Counted from the stretch's first letter, positions 42,030 to 55,149 are shown. The stretch is DNA of 64,000 nucleotides from Nageia nagi (GCA_050084985.1 JBITNC010000002.1:30380001-30444000); one strand, 5' to 3'. Numbers and translations are program-made. The notes: generated by a model not told the origin, from the sequence alone.

Positions 42030-43839
42030 TGTTGATCAGTATAATGTAACCTCAAAGGGTTTGGTCTAGTTGTGTTCTCCACTACCCACAATAATAGGTT
42101 CCTTGAGAGAGTAGAAGGTGGTGGGAATGTGCTCGTGTTAGTTATCTACTCAATCTCTAGATTATAGGTCAATTCCTATCTATTATGAAGGTTTAAAGTA
42201 ATAAGAAAAAGATAAAAAGGTAAAGAGTTATAAGAAAGAGATAAGCAAATTGAAGTGAAACTAAAACAAGAAATATACAATCTAAGCATTGCAACATAGG
42301 TAGCAATCCATAGCTAGGATCAAGAATAGCAAGCTATCTTACCCCTAGGGCCTCATAATCATAATACATAGCCATAATTTTAAGAAAACATCTCACACAT
42401 AACATTCACAAAAGCAATAAATAGCCACTTGTTGCAAGAGGGCAAATCATTTTTTGTTTGTATAATAATATATGAAAGTATCTTACAAATCTGGGCAAGT
42501 TTGCTAAAATATTCAACCTTTTTAATTTCTAACAGTTCACCATTTATACATTTTTCTCCACTATTGGGTGGTTGTATCTCATTAATATACATAATTACTC
42601 ATCTTAAATAAAGCTAGCAAAGAAAACTATTCACAATAAATACTACAACTATGTTATATTGCATAGTGAATAAGTACCAATAGCATGACTATCTAGGAAT
42701 TTGCAAATTTTGAATAGTCATATCCATAGAGCTACAATCTTTTTAACATGTTCTTGACTGCTCTTTCTTTGGCCCTATAGTTGATTGAAGATGGCATTGT
42801 AGTTGACTGAATAAGTACTTATTTGCAATTTTATAGGTATGACATGGTATTGTGCTATATCAATGGCTATCTACTTCTTTGCAACTATTGATGATCTATA
42901 CTATAGATATGAATTAATAGAGTAATGGGGGTTTGTGAATAATATATTAACTTAGTTAGAGAAGCAACTACCACTGTTATGTGGAAATGAGTTGGATTCG
43001 ACACATTAATAGGGTCCTAAGGGTCAAACACTTAAGATCAAGTGGACCTGGATGTTACCTCTTACTCATTACTCTTACCTCAGTCTGAAGGGTTTTATTT
43101 CCTTCCTTCAAGCTTTGTTGATGATCTAGCTCTTCTGGGACCTGCTAATTTTAACCAAAAATTATGACATCATCATTCAAAATTGATGGGCTCTATTTGA
43201 TATCTTTATGAATTATCACCCACTATTACTTATCCCGAGACCTGTTGATTTTAGCCAAAAATTATGATGTCATCAATCAAAATCGATGGGCTTTGTTTGA
43301 TATTTTGGACTTGTATTTACAATAATTCTTGGATACTATATTTATAATAACTCCCAAACAGTGTAATTACAATAATTCCTAGAAACTTCTCCCAAACACT
43401 ATATTTACAATAACTCCCAAAAACTATATTTACAACCACTCCAAGAAATTGTATTTACAATAAGTCTTGGGAATCTTGATAAGAAATTTACAATAACTCC
43501 TAGACACTTTGTATTTACAACAACTCCCAAATATTTTGATAAAAAATTTACAATAACTTCTAGACACTTTGTATTTACAATAACTCTCAAACATTTTGAT
43601 AAGAAATTTACAAGGCAAAATATCTAATACAAAGACTTATACATACAATAGCTAGATTATATATACAATATTCAACTGTTAATAACACTTGCAATTCTTC
43701 AAATTAAGGGCTTATAGAAGATTCAAATTTCATGTTAAAGGGAATAGAATTGTAATAGAAAGAATTTATTAAAATAATGAAAGAATAAAAGAAATATGGT
43801 GTATTACCCTGATTTAGAGTCCAATTTTGAAGGAATACA
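42030..43839 (-). repeat. 3' LTR of Tat-3 (1810 bp)
   Basis: Starts TGTTGATCAGTATAATG and ends GGAATACA. Contains paired TGACATCA (43165-43172) and TGATGTCA (43265-43272), exactly 100 bases apart in a duplicated segment, and a short tandem array at 43311-43615. Confidence 0.92.
43311..43615. repeat. Tandem array of about 27-36 bp units in the Tat-3 3' LTR
   Basis: About ten diverged copies of TATTTACAATAACTC followed by CYARACACTTTG or by ATTTTGATAAGAAA. The matching array at 58880-59232 in the other LTR differs in copy number, which accounts for part of the LTR length difference. Tat-1 has only traces near 13680-13740. Confidence 0.8.
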
Positions 43840-44149
43840 ATCTTTTGGTGGCTCTTGGGGTCTCCGCCTGCTAGAGAATAGGAACCATTATTTGCTACTT
43901 CTAGTAGTCTATTCAAATGTAGATTTAGTAGGGGTTTTAGGCAATGGAATTAGCTCTTGTGGGAGGAAGGGATGCATATTCTTATTTAAATCCTTAATAT
44001 CTTGATAGTCAACTTGTGATAGAATAGGGGATGCTTGAATCTTTATAGTATCTATTATGTAGCCTATTAGAACATTCTCTAACCTCCTAGCATGTAGGAT
44101 TCCTTATGATTGCCTCTTGAGTGAGGTCATTTATTTGTTGTAAATCCTT

Positions 44150-45340
44150 AACTTAGGAATATAGAGAACATTTTTAAGAACCTTTTCATGAATCAACACA
44201 CTCCCAATTCTTTAGACTTCAAGGGTAGAGTTATCACCTATCAAAACTGCATCTTTTCTATACTTGTGAAAGTTCTCAAACTTTTCTTTTTCAAAGCATA
44301 GGTGATTAGTGCAACCAAAATCAATAATCCAATTAGAAAAATAAGAGCAAGACATGGAGTAGATCACCATAGCAAAACTAGCTTGAATATTCTTCTTTCC
44401 ATTTAATTCCTTTACATTTCTATTACCTTTGTTCTTTTCCTCTCTTTTCTTTTTATAGTAATCAACTTATTTGTGATCTTAGATGCCACAATAGTTACAA
44501 TTACCATCAAAAAAAAATTTAGGATAAGGATTTTTTGCTTTGCCTTTTCCATCTCTTTACTTGAAGCCATTGTTCCTGCTGCTATTCTCATTTTTATTAT
44601 TGTCATTGTTCCTATTATTGTAGTTGCTATTACCTCTATTCTCAAACCTTTTGTAGGAAGAAGGATAAGATTTCTTTTTATGGTTGAACTTTTTCTTGAA
44701 AGGAGTTTTGGTTTCTCTAAGAGTAACATTATTATCTTTAGGAGAAGAAATCAACACTTTATTATTAAGGGTTTCATCATACTTCAAAAGGTGCCTAGAA
44801 AGGTTTTCAAGGGAGAAAACTTCTTCTTCATCATCAAGCCTTGTTTTCATAAATGTTACAAAGTTTCCAAACTTTGAAGAAAGAATTTGGATAATGATGA
44901 AGACCATGAACTCATCATTTATCCAATTGCACTCATAAGCAACAAGTTGGGTCTTTAGTTCAATGATTTTATTCAAGTAGATGGCAATATTTTCATGTTC
45001 CCCTTGACGAGTTTGAAGTATCTTTTTAAGATTGGTAAATATTCTTAAAAAATTTGAACCAAGGTAGACTTGCTTAAGCTTATCCCAAACTTCTTTTATT
45101 GAGGTTTAAGAGGAAATCATCAAGAGCACATCATCTAAAACTACATGGTAAATCATGGAGATTGCCAACTTATTTTTCATTTTGTAAGCCTCTAATGCCT
45201 TCTCATATATAGGAGGTACAAGATTCTCATTCACTATTTACCAAAGCTTTTTTGCCTGCAATTCAGCTCTAATTCATGGTTCCTAAATATCAAATTTGGA
45301 ACCATCAAGAATATGTTTGGATAAAAAGGATTCTTCCATT
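44150..45340 (-). pseudogene. Copia-A' gag to protease, truncated
   Basis: Gag begins near 45340 and includes the open part 44557-44976 (IELKTQLVAYECNWINDEFM, SLENLSRHLLKYDE, then an Asn-rich stretch). The zinc knuckle (about 44470-44510) reads CNYCGI followed by stops. The protease flank (GSVLI-like, LKNVLYIPKL) ends at the deletion point at 44147. Closest to Copia-A and Copia-C. Confidence 0.78.
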
Positions 45341-45349
45341 TACTACATA

Positions 45350-48300
45350 AGAATGTGAAAAATAATAAGCATGTGGTTTAATAAACAACATTAAATGTTA
45401 ATTTTTAACCAAGTAAAAAATACATGTTAAATCTAACACTAAAGTCATGCTTGATTTGATTCATAAGTGCAAATATTTTACAACTCAAATAATAATCCAT
45501 GTATGCAAATACATTTCTCATCTCAAGAATGGTAGATGTAGAGTGACATTGTTAAGGTTTGTTTTCTTATCTAAAAATTAAGCTTTCACCTGGATGCCCA
45601 CATAAGAGGAGCCCAAGTACTACCAATCCTCAGCCAATTCACCTTGGTCAGTATTATACTCTCACAAGGAGAAGTACCTACTATTTTTCAAGGTTATGAC
45701 ATATATTAGATTGATCAAATTATTAATCTTGCCTAGGTTTCAAGTTGTCCTCATAGGTTATCAAGATAATCCCTGAATGGATGTGTGAACATGTGGTATC
45801 ACTACACACATGCGTGTTCACCTATTGGAGTTATGTCTAGACTAATAGAGTACTTAGGGGCATTTTAAAAGTATGAACTTTTCACCACTTAGATCATCAA
45901 ACTTAAAGGCTCCAGTCTACCTATCTTCACCTCATGGCTCCCCAAACAAGTTATGTTGAGGAATGTACATACGGATGTGTTCATTTTAGGGGGTAGCTCA
46001 TTTCAATGTTTGCATTTTTATTTGCATAAGAAAATAAAGCAAAAGTGCTAAACATGAAGTAAAGCACTTTAAAAATTAAACATCATCCATTCATAACTTG
46101 GAACCTTAAGAGTCCAATGGATTTTGTTTACTAACCCCTAAAGGACATCTTTACATAGGTCCATAATTTGCACAAGTTAACTTTTGCAAAAATGATAAAT
46201 ACTTAAGCATTAACACGCATTAATTCCAAAATATTGCATAAAGGATAAATACTCATCATGCATCTTTTTAACTTAAGGAATTTAAATCAAAAAAATAACT
46301 TAAAAATTTAAGTCCTAAGTATGCAATATTAACTTAAAAAATTTAAGTCCTAAGCATGCAATATTAACTTAAAAATTTAAGTCCTAAACATGCAATATTA
46401 ACTTAAAAAATTTAAATCCTAAGCATGCAATATTTTATCTAACATGCTAAAAAAATATAAATTCCCCCTTTTTTAGTTTTTTCTTTTCCCTAAAGTTTTA
46501 TCCCTAAATATAGCTTACAATTTTAACTTAGTAGTTAAAAAGATACTTGTATAAAAAATTAGCTTCTAAGTATTTAACCATTTTAATATACAAAGCAATT
46601 TCCCTTTTACTTAAAAAAAAAATTGCTAATAAAAATGGTATTCCTCCCCTTAGGCAAAAAAAAAAATTACCTTTAAAAGTGTTAAGTTTACTAATATTGA
46701 TCATTTTGCCTAATTAAATTGTCATACTTAGAAGTATTTATTAAGGCAAATTAAAATTATATTCCAAAAAAAAATGCCTTTATTTCCTACATTTTTTTAA
46801 AAAGTAAGATAACATTTAAAAATTAATTATGTATGTTTGACCATCTACATACTCTAAAGCATCATCATTGCAAATCTTTAAGGGTGGAGTATAAGTACTT
46901 CTAAATGCATTTAAAAAAGCTTGTAAGTAAAAAAGTATACATTTATAATCAATTAATGCTCTTGAAGAAGAAGACTTACAAGTAAAGACAAATTAAATGC
47001 CCAACAACTATTGGGTCATTTCATCATTTGTTTAAAAATGGAGGAAGATTTTTAAAAAATTTGGGTAAAGGAATACACTCAATAACAAAAAAAAAAATAT
47101 GAAGGAGGGCTTCGCATGAGGCTGGTGTAATTACTCTACATTATTTTTTCTTAAACTAGCTTTAGTCTGGTTGCATGGGGAGTGAGCCTAAGGGCTGATC
47201 ATGAGATGAAAAAAAGGGCATAGAGGGAGCAAGGGAAAGGTAAGGCAAGGCTAGGTAGGAAGGAGAATCCTCACGCTAGGAAGGTCTATGTAGCAAGGAA
47301 GGAGAGAGGGCCATAGAGTGTGCAAAATAGGTTTGTTATGTCCATTGTAATTTTGATTTAAAGTTATTACAAGATCTATTGATATTTAACACATACAATA
47401 GAATCGATGCTATTGATATTTATGCTTACATGTTAAATAATTTGAGGTAATGGCTACAAAGTGCACACAAGGGTGAGAGGACAATGAAGTGCATGAGAGG
47501 GAGACACACTCCTACATAAGGAAGGAGGATGAAGTGCTACCAATATGACTAGATTATGAAGGGGCCAGTAGATGGTGATAAGTGATGGCAAAGGTAGACA
47601 CATTCACCATAGCAAGGAGGGTTGATAATAGAATGCATCGGGATAACAACATGCCTTTTCATGAGGGTTGGTGTAAGGGGTTAAGGAGAATGTGCTAAGA
47701 TAATAGAGTGAAGAGGTGATCAAATTAAGGCTAAGAAGAGGTAAAAATGGCTAAAAGAATGTCAAACCAACTAGACCAACTCACATTTCCTACCATCTTC
47801 AAAAGGAAGTCAAGGAACTGTAAGAGGGTCACGAGGGGCAAGAGAGCCAAGGGTTATGAAGGGTAAGAGGGTCGACCAAATAAACTAAGTGCATCTAACA
47901 TTTTTATTTTTAGAAAAAGAGATCTGTAAAGTGGAAAGAGACCAACAGAGATCTACAAAGTGGAGGGAGGCTAGCTGCGAGGGCAAAGGAAAAAAAGCAA
48001 AGTTGAGGTTGGGGTTGGCTGTCTCAAGAATATTTTGTTAGTAAAAAACCAACTTCATTATTTTTCTTGTAGAGCAATAACTCCATTGTTTAAAAAATGA
48101 ATTTGTAATGCAATTTTGAAAAAAAAAATTCAATAATTTCAATAAGGATTATAAATAATTATAAAGATTACCCCCATTATATGAAAAAAATTTGCAATTT
48201 TGTATATTAACAAATCCAATGTAAATAAATTGCAAACTTATTTAAATGCTTCTAACACTAATTGTTGTTACATAAAATGGTAACTACAAATTGTAACAAC

Positions 48301-48477
48301 AATATATGTTTAAGCAAAAAATTCTTTTAACAAAATTGCAACTCATATAGACATGTTAGTATCACATAAAAAAAACTTGAAAGAAGGAGAAAAAATTATA
48401 CCTTCAAACAATTTTACCTCACCAATGAAGAAGTGGTATGGATCTTCAAGGATGTTGAAGAGTAGCCTTCACACCAT
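45350..48477 (-). other. Leader of Copia-A', about 3.1 kb
   Basis: No gene recognised. 45530-45985 is conserved with 33720-34160 in Copia-A at the same distance from gag. Hairpin repeats lie at 46270-46440 and a purine-rich + strand block at about 47200-47980. 48050-48360 is rich in A and T runs. Two copies sharing this layout show the long leader is a family trait. Confidence 0.6.
46270..46440. repeat. Tandem hairpin repeat of about 38 bp in the Copia-A' leader
   Basis: Four to five copies of AACTTAAAAATTTAAGTCCT followed by AAGCATGCAATATT. The first part is an inverted repeat (ACTTAAA...TTTAAGT). Confidence 0.75.
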
Positions 48478-48489
48478 GCTTTGATACCA
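48478..48489 (-). promoter_or_regulatory. Primer binding site of Copia-A'
   Basis: GCTTTGATACCA on the + strand: one C-to-T change from the initiator tRNA-Met type site. Confidence 0.85.
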
Positions 48490-48491
48490 AA

Positions 48492-48955
48492 TCAAAGAAT
48501 TGAACTATAACATGAACAACTCTAAACTCCCAAGATTGTATGAAAGCTCACAACACAACATAAGATGTAAGTGGTTTATCCAACTAGAAGTACATCTACT
48601 AACTAGATCTTTACTTCAATCACAAATATGAACTCTTATAATCCTCTTACACTTTTCTCTTAAACCCTATCCTATAGCATAACTTTACTCTACTATTTAT
48701 GTGTAATCACCAAGAGGGAGCATTCTATTTATAGGCCAAAATTCCTTTTTGTATCACCTTTTTATCCAATGTACAAAAGCATGACATGCACATCCTTTTA
48801 CCCAAGGGGCATACTCACGACACAGAGTGTAGGACAAGTTACATTATCATATTCACTTAAATACTTAAGGTATCAAATTATACCCTTAAGTATTAATGAA
48901 CTTGCATAGAAGATTATTATAAAATCTTTACAATAATACATTATACATTCCAATA
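48492..48955 (-). repeat. 5' LTR of Copia-A' (464 bp)
   Basis: Starts TCAAAGAATTGAAC where Copia-A has TGAAGGAATTGC and ends CATTCCAATA. TATTTATAGG near 48728 is the TATA box. GGAGG at 48956-48960 is the candidate duplication. Confidence 0.85.
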
Positions 48956-48960
48956 GGAGG

Positions 48961-50930
48961 CACAATCCTTTATAATCTTGGTTGAGTGGTGTGGGCCTTC
49001 TTTATAGATTTTTCATCCTTATTTGGGGTTTCTTATTTCTAAGCAAGGGTCTAAATTCTCCTTCTCATTTTCAGAGAAGACTCCTGGGAAGTGGTGGTAG
49101 TATCTGAGGGATTCTATTCTCCCTTCTTTGTAGGCTCTATTGAGCTAAATGGTTGTCCAATCTCTACTCACCTCACTCCTATAATAGATTTTTCTTGAAA
49201 TTTTAGAGGAAGAGGTTGGCCCATTTCTAGCAAAGGCTCTTTAGCATATTTATCCTCCCAAAACTTATCATATTTGAATTTATCAAATAATTCACTCTTA
49301 ATGTGATGAATTTTTTTTGTATATTCAAATCTAAATTTTATGAAATAATGAATTTTATTGGGGCCCCACCCAAAACTTGTTAACTAGATAAGGACTTTTG
49401 AGTTGAGGGCAAAATCTTATCACTTATTTTCTTAGTTCTTGTATTTTCTTATCCCCTCAAGGGCCATATAAGCCTTATTTAGAGGTGTAAATTCCCCCTC
49501 AGGGTACATTTCTACTTCTTACTCAATTTTATTTACAAAATATTCCACATGAGGTCTATACTCATGGGAAAAGGTTGGACACTTCTTATTTGACCTTATT
49601 ATTTTGTTCATTTTTCCTAAAGGGTCATACATCTATGGAACTTCTGCCATATTTAATTTGAAATTTTGTATAAGGAATTCTATTATGCTATCTTTACAAT
49701 CTACTTCTAAAAGAGTGAAATTTTTAGTATAAGTCGATATATCTACAATAGATTTAAAACTACCCCTGAAACCCCATTTCTATGGAATACAACTAAGGGA
49801 TTACATATTTAGGTAAGAAAAAGGGGTTTTCAAAATACCCATACCTCATTATCATTGTGTGATCTTTGAGGAAGTACCAATCATCGACTTTATTTCCTCC
49901 TTGTAACTCCACATTGCACTTTTGCATAGTCTATTGGGGAGTGTTTCAATCAAAATTTGCACTATTGTTGCATAGAAGCTATCCATGAACTCATAGTATG
50001 ATCCATATTACTTAAAATTGGCATTATCAAGTTAATTGGTATTGGTCTAGCATTAAGATTCATCGACTAAAATGGTAACCTTGCCTCTACAAGTTTGTCA
50101 AGATTTTGATGGGCCAAGAGATACCAAAGATATGAAAAATGTCTGAATTCTAATTTTTCAATTTTAAATATACATCTCTTTATTTCATTAGCAATGAAAA
50201 TTCAATGTTATATTAGAAGCTATACATACATACCATGGTTTTATCTACTTCAATATGGGTTTTCTTTCTCAGAATAACTACTAATGCTTGTAACACATCT
50301 CTATCCCTCTTCTTCTCAAATAGGGCTATCCCATAGCTTGGCCAAAGTTGTGTCATTCTATGATCTTTATATCTCTCGCCAATCTAGTTTATCATCTCAT
50401 CTTCATTACCATAGAAGTCATTCTTCTCTCTTTTTAAAGTAATTTATTTTTTCACATGGAAGGTCTAGTTAGCTAGGATAGAAAATGCTTGGAGAATAGA
50501 TTCAGGGGAGTAGTCTAATATTGTTTCAAATTTTAGCTTTGACTCATCTCCCTCCTCTTATTCCTTGAACATTCCTATTTGATAACCTTGCTAGTTATGT
50601 CTCTACGCCATTGAATACAACAATTCAAGGTAAGTAAATGATTCATAAAGCACATATTAAGCTAGGCCCTAGTCAATCATGACATCTCTCTTTGAGTGTA
50701 CTAGTGATTTCACTTTTTTGAAAACTTCAGGTCTCATATGTTGTAGAAGGATGCGATTGGGGTCAACCCTCCATGTATTAATGTGATTCATTTCCCCCAT
50801 CTCAGTCTAGTTCACTACTAGAACATTCTTAAGATATTCTTCTTGCATGGCTATCAAGTCAGTATCCACTTGCTCTACTTTAGTTAGAGTTAATGATTGG
50901 GAAGTCACCATGGTGTCAATACTCTTTTTA
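48961..50930 (-). pseudogene. Extra ORF (ORFx) of Tat-3, N-terminal part
   Basis: Aligned with Tat-1 ORFx: near 50900 it reads TDLIAMQEEYLKN and GEMNHINTWRVDPNRILLQH, then MRPEVFKKVKSLVHSKRDVM; near 49340-49560 GWGPNKIHYF and RPHVEYFVNKIE. Start is a Met near 50910. The coiled-coil end seen in Tat-1 is missing because of the deletion at 44147-48955. Stops are mostly TAG or TAA at positions that are Gln or Trp in the other copy. Function unknown. Confidence 0.6.
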
Positions 50931-51619
50931 AACCTCTAGTTTGCATTTAAGACTATAATCACACTGTGTAAGGTCTTGTAACTCTCTATCTCCTTACTCT
51001 ACTTGGCTCTGTAATCTATAAGCTCTAATCACTTTGGAAAATTGTATGCTCAAAAATAGCTAAGTGTTGTGTTAGAGAGTATGTGGAAAATTTTATTCAT
51101 CCAAGGTTTGTGAGAGTTCTATTAATGGCAATTAATTTTTAGGGATGTCGAGATTCATGCATCGTACGAATTAGGCTAAGACAAGTTGTATGAGTTAGTT
51201 TGGAATGCATCATATTTAAATTAGGGCACTCATATGATGCTCTAATAAATTCAAGGAAATATTTCCTTAAATGCTACTTTATTCAATTGATAGCTAAGTA
51301 GCACACTGATATTAAACCTAGATCATGCTAAATTAATGTTGACCATTAATGGCTACCTACTTTTTTGGTAACTATGCCTAGAAGATGTACAAGCCTTAAA
51401 ATTAAATTAAAAAATTTTAATTAATTTTTTTTATTTACACTATACAATATCTGACGGGTGTTACAAGATTACCTTATCACCTAGTAATGTTTCAAATAGA
51501 TACTATTAATAGGAATAGGTAATTCTCATGACTCGATAACGGCTTGTAGTCTTAACACACTACTTTGCATGGCTTAAGTGATGATATAAGGTCTACTCCA
51601 TAAAGAATCAAATTTTTGG

Positions 51620-52650
51620 TGTCTACTGAGCTTTGCTCTTTCCTCATCCCATTTGAGGACAATGTCACCTAGTTCAAACTTCACCCAGGAAGACTTTTTC
51701 TTATCAAACCATTTCTTGATAATGTGGTGATGATGCTGAAATGATTCATATGCTTTGCTTCAATTTTTTCTAATTTTAGGAGTTGATTATACTTATACTA
51801 TAGTGGCTCAAAGTCGTTATCCTCCACTTCTTGCAAGACTCTTAATGTTGGTAACTCAATGGGTATTGGCAACACAAGTCATTTACCATATACTAGTGCA
51901 TATGGGGATGTTTTGATTGTTGATTTAATGCTTATTCTATCTTCCCATAATGCAAATTCCAATTGTGCATGCCACTATTTGGGATTCCCTTTAATTGTTC
52001 TCTTAATAATCCAAGTTAGGTTTTTATTACTTGATTAAGCTAACCCATTACCTTGCAGATAATAATTTGAAGAGAATAACTAGTATATCCCATATTCAGC
52101 AACAAAGTTTGATAAGTTACCTCCAATAACTACAGGGCCATTATCTAAGATGATAGTTTGTGGGATTCCAAAGTGAGTGATTATCCTTTTGATCATTTCT
52201 ATCACTGCTTCTTGATCTACATTCTTACATGGCATAACGTTTGACCATATAGTGAAGTAATTTGTTGCATTTAAAATAAACTTATGGTCTGCTGAGCAAT
52301 TCAAGTTTATAACACCAATGAAGTCCATACCCCATTGTTGAAAGGGTTTCTCAACTACCATAGGTTTAAGAGGCATAGCAACTTGCCTTCTTTTTCCTAC
52401 AAATATACTACAATTGTCACATTCTTAGGTAATCTTGAATGAATTTTGAAATATGGTGGGCTAATAATATCTAGCTTGTAATAATTTTGCTATTGTAGTT
52501 GGTCCACTGTAATGTCCGCCACATAATCTATAATAAAATTCATGCAATATTCTTAAGGATTCATCATGAGTCACATATATTAATAGGGTTTGATCAAAAA
52601 CATTTCTATACAAATAGTCATTTATCATCATAAACTTGAGGGCATGCAAC
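51620..52650 (-). pseudogene. Integrase of Tat-3, broken
   Basis: Right to left: zinc-binding segment HEFYYRLCGGHYSGPTTIAK at 52461-52560, then core KPFQQWGMDFIGVI (first Asp) and TIILDNGPVVIGG (second Asp) at 52080-52376, and GNGLAESSNKNL-like text near 52000, which keeps the Glu. The C-terminal portion reaches about 51620. Several stops separate the parts. Confidence 0.83.
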
Positions 52651-52699
52651 TTAAATCTCCTTCTCTAAAATATATCCAGAGTTTCAAGACACTTACTAG

Positions 52700-54160
52700 T
52701 TTGAAAATAAAAAATAATTTACTTAATCCAATCACTTTATTCATTGAGTTGTTATTCATCCTCTATAATGGCAATCATTTATGAAGATTTAGCAATATTT
52801 TAACATAGATCCTAGCCTCTAATCAGCTTGATTGGCTTAATTTTTATATCATATTCCATTATTTTAGTAATCCAACTAGCTTTTCCTTCACCTGGGTCTC
52901 TTTGTATAACATAATTTCTTACATCTAGATGGATAGTAAATACAAAGATTCTATTGTGAGAGACATAATGCTTGAATTTTTTCAATCCTTTCATTATGAA
53001 AAATACTTATTTTTTAATAAATGAGTACCTTTGCCAGTGTTGATGCAATCTTTGGCTATGAAAGCCAATCAGATGTTCTTATTTGTTATCATCTTTATGT
53101 GCTCAAATTGCAACAATGCTCCAATCTACTCCATATGTGTACATAATGAAATCTTTTGACATATCAAAATTTTTAAGCATAGGAGCTTCTATTATAGCCC
53201 TTTTAATTTCTTTAAAGGCTAGTTTTGCTTCATTTGACTAAGAGAATATAGCATCTTTCTTTAGCATTGAAGTGATTGGGGATACAATTTCTGAAAAATC
53301 ATTAATGGATTTTCTAACAAAATTGATTTGACCAAGGAATGATTCTAAGACTTTTTTATTGGAAGGGAGTGGCAATGCTTCAATAGCTTTCACTCTGTCT
53401 AAATCCATCTCTAATCCTTCCTTTGAGATAATGTGGCCAAGTAATTTTCCTTTGTTAACTATAAAAACTAATTTTTTTGGATTAATTGAAATGCCAAATT
53501 TCATGCATTTTTTAAAAACTTATCTAAGATGTTCCAAATGATCTTTTCTGCTTTTAGAGAATACTATAATATCATCTAGGTAAATGACCATAATTTTATT
53601 TATTAGTTCACCAAATGCATGATCCATGACCCTTTGAAAAGTAGCTCCCGCATTAGAAAGACCAAAAGGTATTCTTTGAAAAGCAAATATCCCCCATTTC
53701 GTTGTAAATGCAATTTTGTAGTGATCATCATCTTTCACCCAAATCTAGTTAAATCATGAGTAACCATCAATCATTGAAAAATAGCAAGCTCCAGCTACTA
53801 TATGTAGGATCTACTCTATAGGTGGGAGAGAATAATTATCTTTAAGAGATAATTCAAATTTCTAAAATCAACATAGAGTTTGATTTCTCTACCTTTTTTT
53901 CTAATAGGAACTAGATTTGCAACCCAAGAAGAATGCTTGAAAGGATAAATAATTTTTGAATTAAGTAGCTTGATCAATTCTTGTTTCATAGCTTCCTCTA
54001 TTTTTGAGTTGATTGACCTTTATTTTTACATGTATGGTTTGACATCCAATTCAAGCTTAATTGTGTGTTGGATGACACTTTTATCATATGTCTTAAGATC
54101 ACATATGTCCAGGCAATTATTTTGGAAAACTCATGATAAATTTGAGACATAATAGCTTTT
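52700..54160 (-). pseudogene. Reverse transcriptase and RNase H of Tat-3, broken
   Basis: The pre-RT linker and fingers are at 53850-54160 (MKQELIKLL-like start near 53985). Palm: IAFTTKWGIFAFQRIPFGLS at 53640-53720 and YLDD at 53571-53582. Thumb: MDLDRVKAIEALPLPSNKK at 53340-53415. RNase H: FKHYVSHNRIFVFTIH at 52940-52985. Each is in open pieces of 60-90 codons. Same order as in Tat-1. Confidence 0.85.
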
Positions 54161-54364
54161 TTTATCAGAACACTTTAAACTAAGTTTTATATATTTACCA
54201 GGTTCTATTTTTAACTCAACATAATTCTCCTTATGGATGGCCAAAGATTTAGCTTTTTGTACATCTTTTCAATGAAATAGTCTTTCAAAAGGGAGTAATC
54301 CTTTTAGTATAACATTATTTTTGAGTTGAATAACATTTGATTCTTGGAAACAATTAGGTAATTC

Positions 54365-55080
54365 CTAAATACAAAAAGTGTAAGCCATTGCTTCATCTAA
54401 AAATAATTTCATAATATGCTTATCGGAGTCAAATACTTGCCATAAATTTATAGCAGTAGGTACTGAAGACCTACATTGAATTTTGACTCTTAGAGCTTCT
54501 CTTTTATAATGATCAATATTATAATATGCCCCTCTTCCTACAAGTGCGTTAGCTATTTGGTTGTACCTTCTAGGAATAGATATAAAATTGATAACCAAGA
54601 ATGACTCTAATAAATTTCAAACTCTATTCCTGTAGGTCTTCAGATAATGATGTATTGCACTAATCTAGTTTTTGACTTACTTTATAACCAATTTTGAATC
54701 ACCATGGATAATTAGGCATCTGATTCCTATATTGATTACTTTAGATAACCCTAAATAAAGGGCTTCATATTTAGTAGTAGTATTTGTACAAATCCATGTG
54801 AATATGAAGGAGAATCTTTTCATATGTCCCTCTAGAGATTTGAATACAACCCCAGCTCCCCATCCATGCTTACATCTAGATCTATCAAAGTATATTATCC
54901 ATATCTCATGTTTATTTTTAGCTATGACTAAGATTGGCTGAGTGTCTTCATATAAATAATAATTACCCATTCTAGCATCTATGACCTAATAATTCAAATC
55001 ATTTGCTAAAAGAACATTAGATGTTAGTAGTGATTCTCTAAACATGTCTCTTTCAAATTCTTCTATAGGTTGGGGGCCTT
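54365..55080 (-). pseudogene. RNase H-like (RVT_3-type) domain upstream of RT in Tat-3
   Basis: The better copy of this domain. 54677-54970 reads IWIIYFDRSRCKHGWGAGVV (Asp), TTKYEALYLGLSKVI (Glu) and CLIIHGDSKLVIK (Asp). 54365-54598 continues INFISIPRRYNQIANALVGR, with Asn for the last Asp, the same change as in Tat-1. It lies between protease (55150-55620) and RT (53200-54160). A second, ordinary RNase H follows RT. Confidence 0.8.
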
Positions 55081-55149
55081 TCATATAGTATTATTATATG
55101 ATCTTCTTAAGATGGACATTTTTGGTGCCCTCATTCAGAATTTTTACTT

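Larger units (their letters stand above)
44147..48955 (-). mobile_element. Copia-A': truncated Copia-A relative inside Tat-3
   Basis: It has a 5' LTR (48492-48955), primer site, long leader and gag through part of protease, then stops abruptly near 44147. Integrase, RT, RNase H and the 3' LTR are missing. At the break, Tat-3 sequence equivalent to about 1.5 kb of Tat-1 (roughly 2640-4130) is also missing, so one deletion removed both. The two sides share only a few bases (AATCCT). Confidence 0.82.

Noticed and set aside
43405-43618. Periodic Val-Asn-Thr-Lys-Cys peptide ORFs
   Set aside because: Produced by the short tandem array in the Tat-3 LTR.
46270-46440. CRISPR-like array
   Set aside because: Units are contiguous diverged repeats without unique spacers, in a plant retrotransposon leader.
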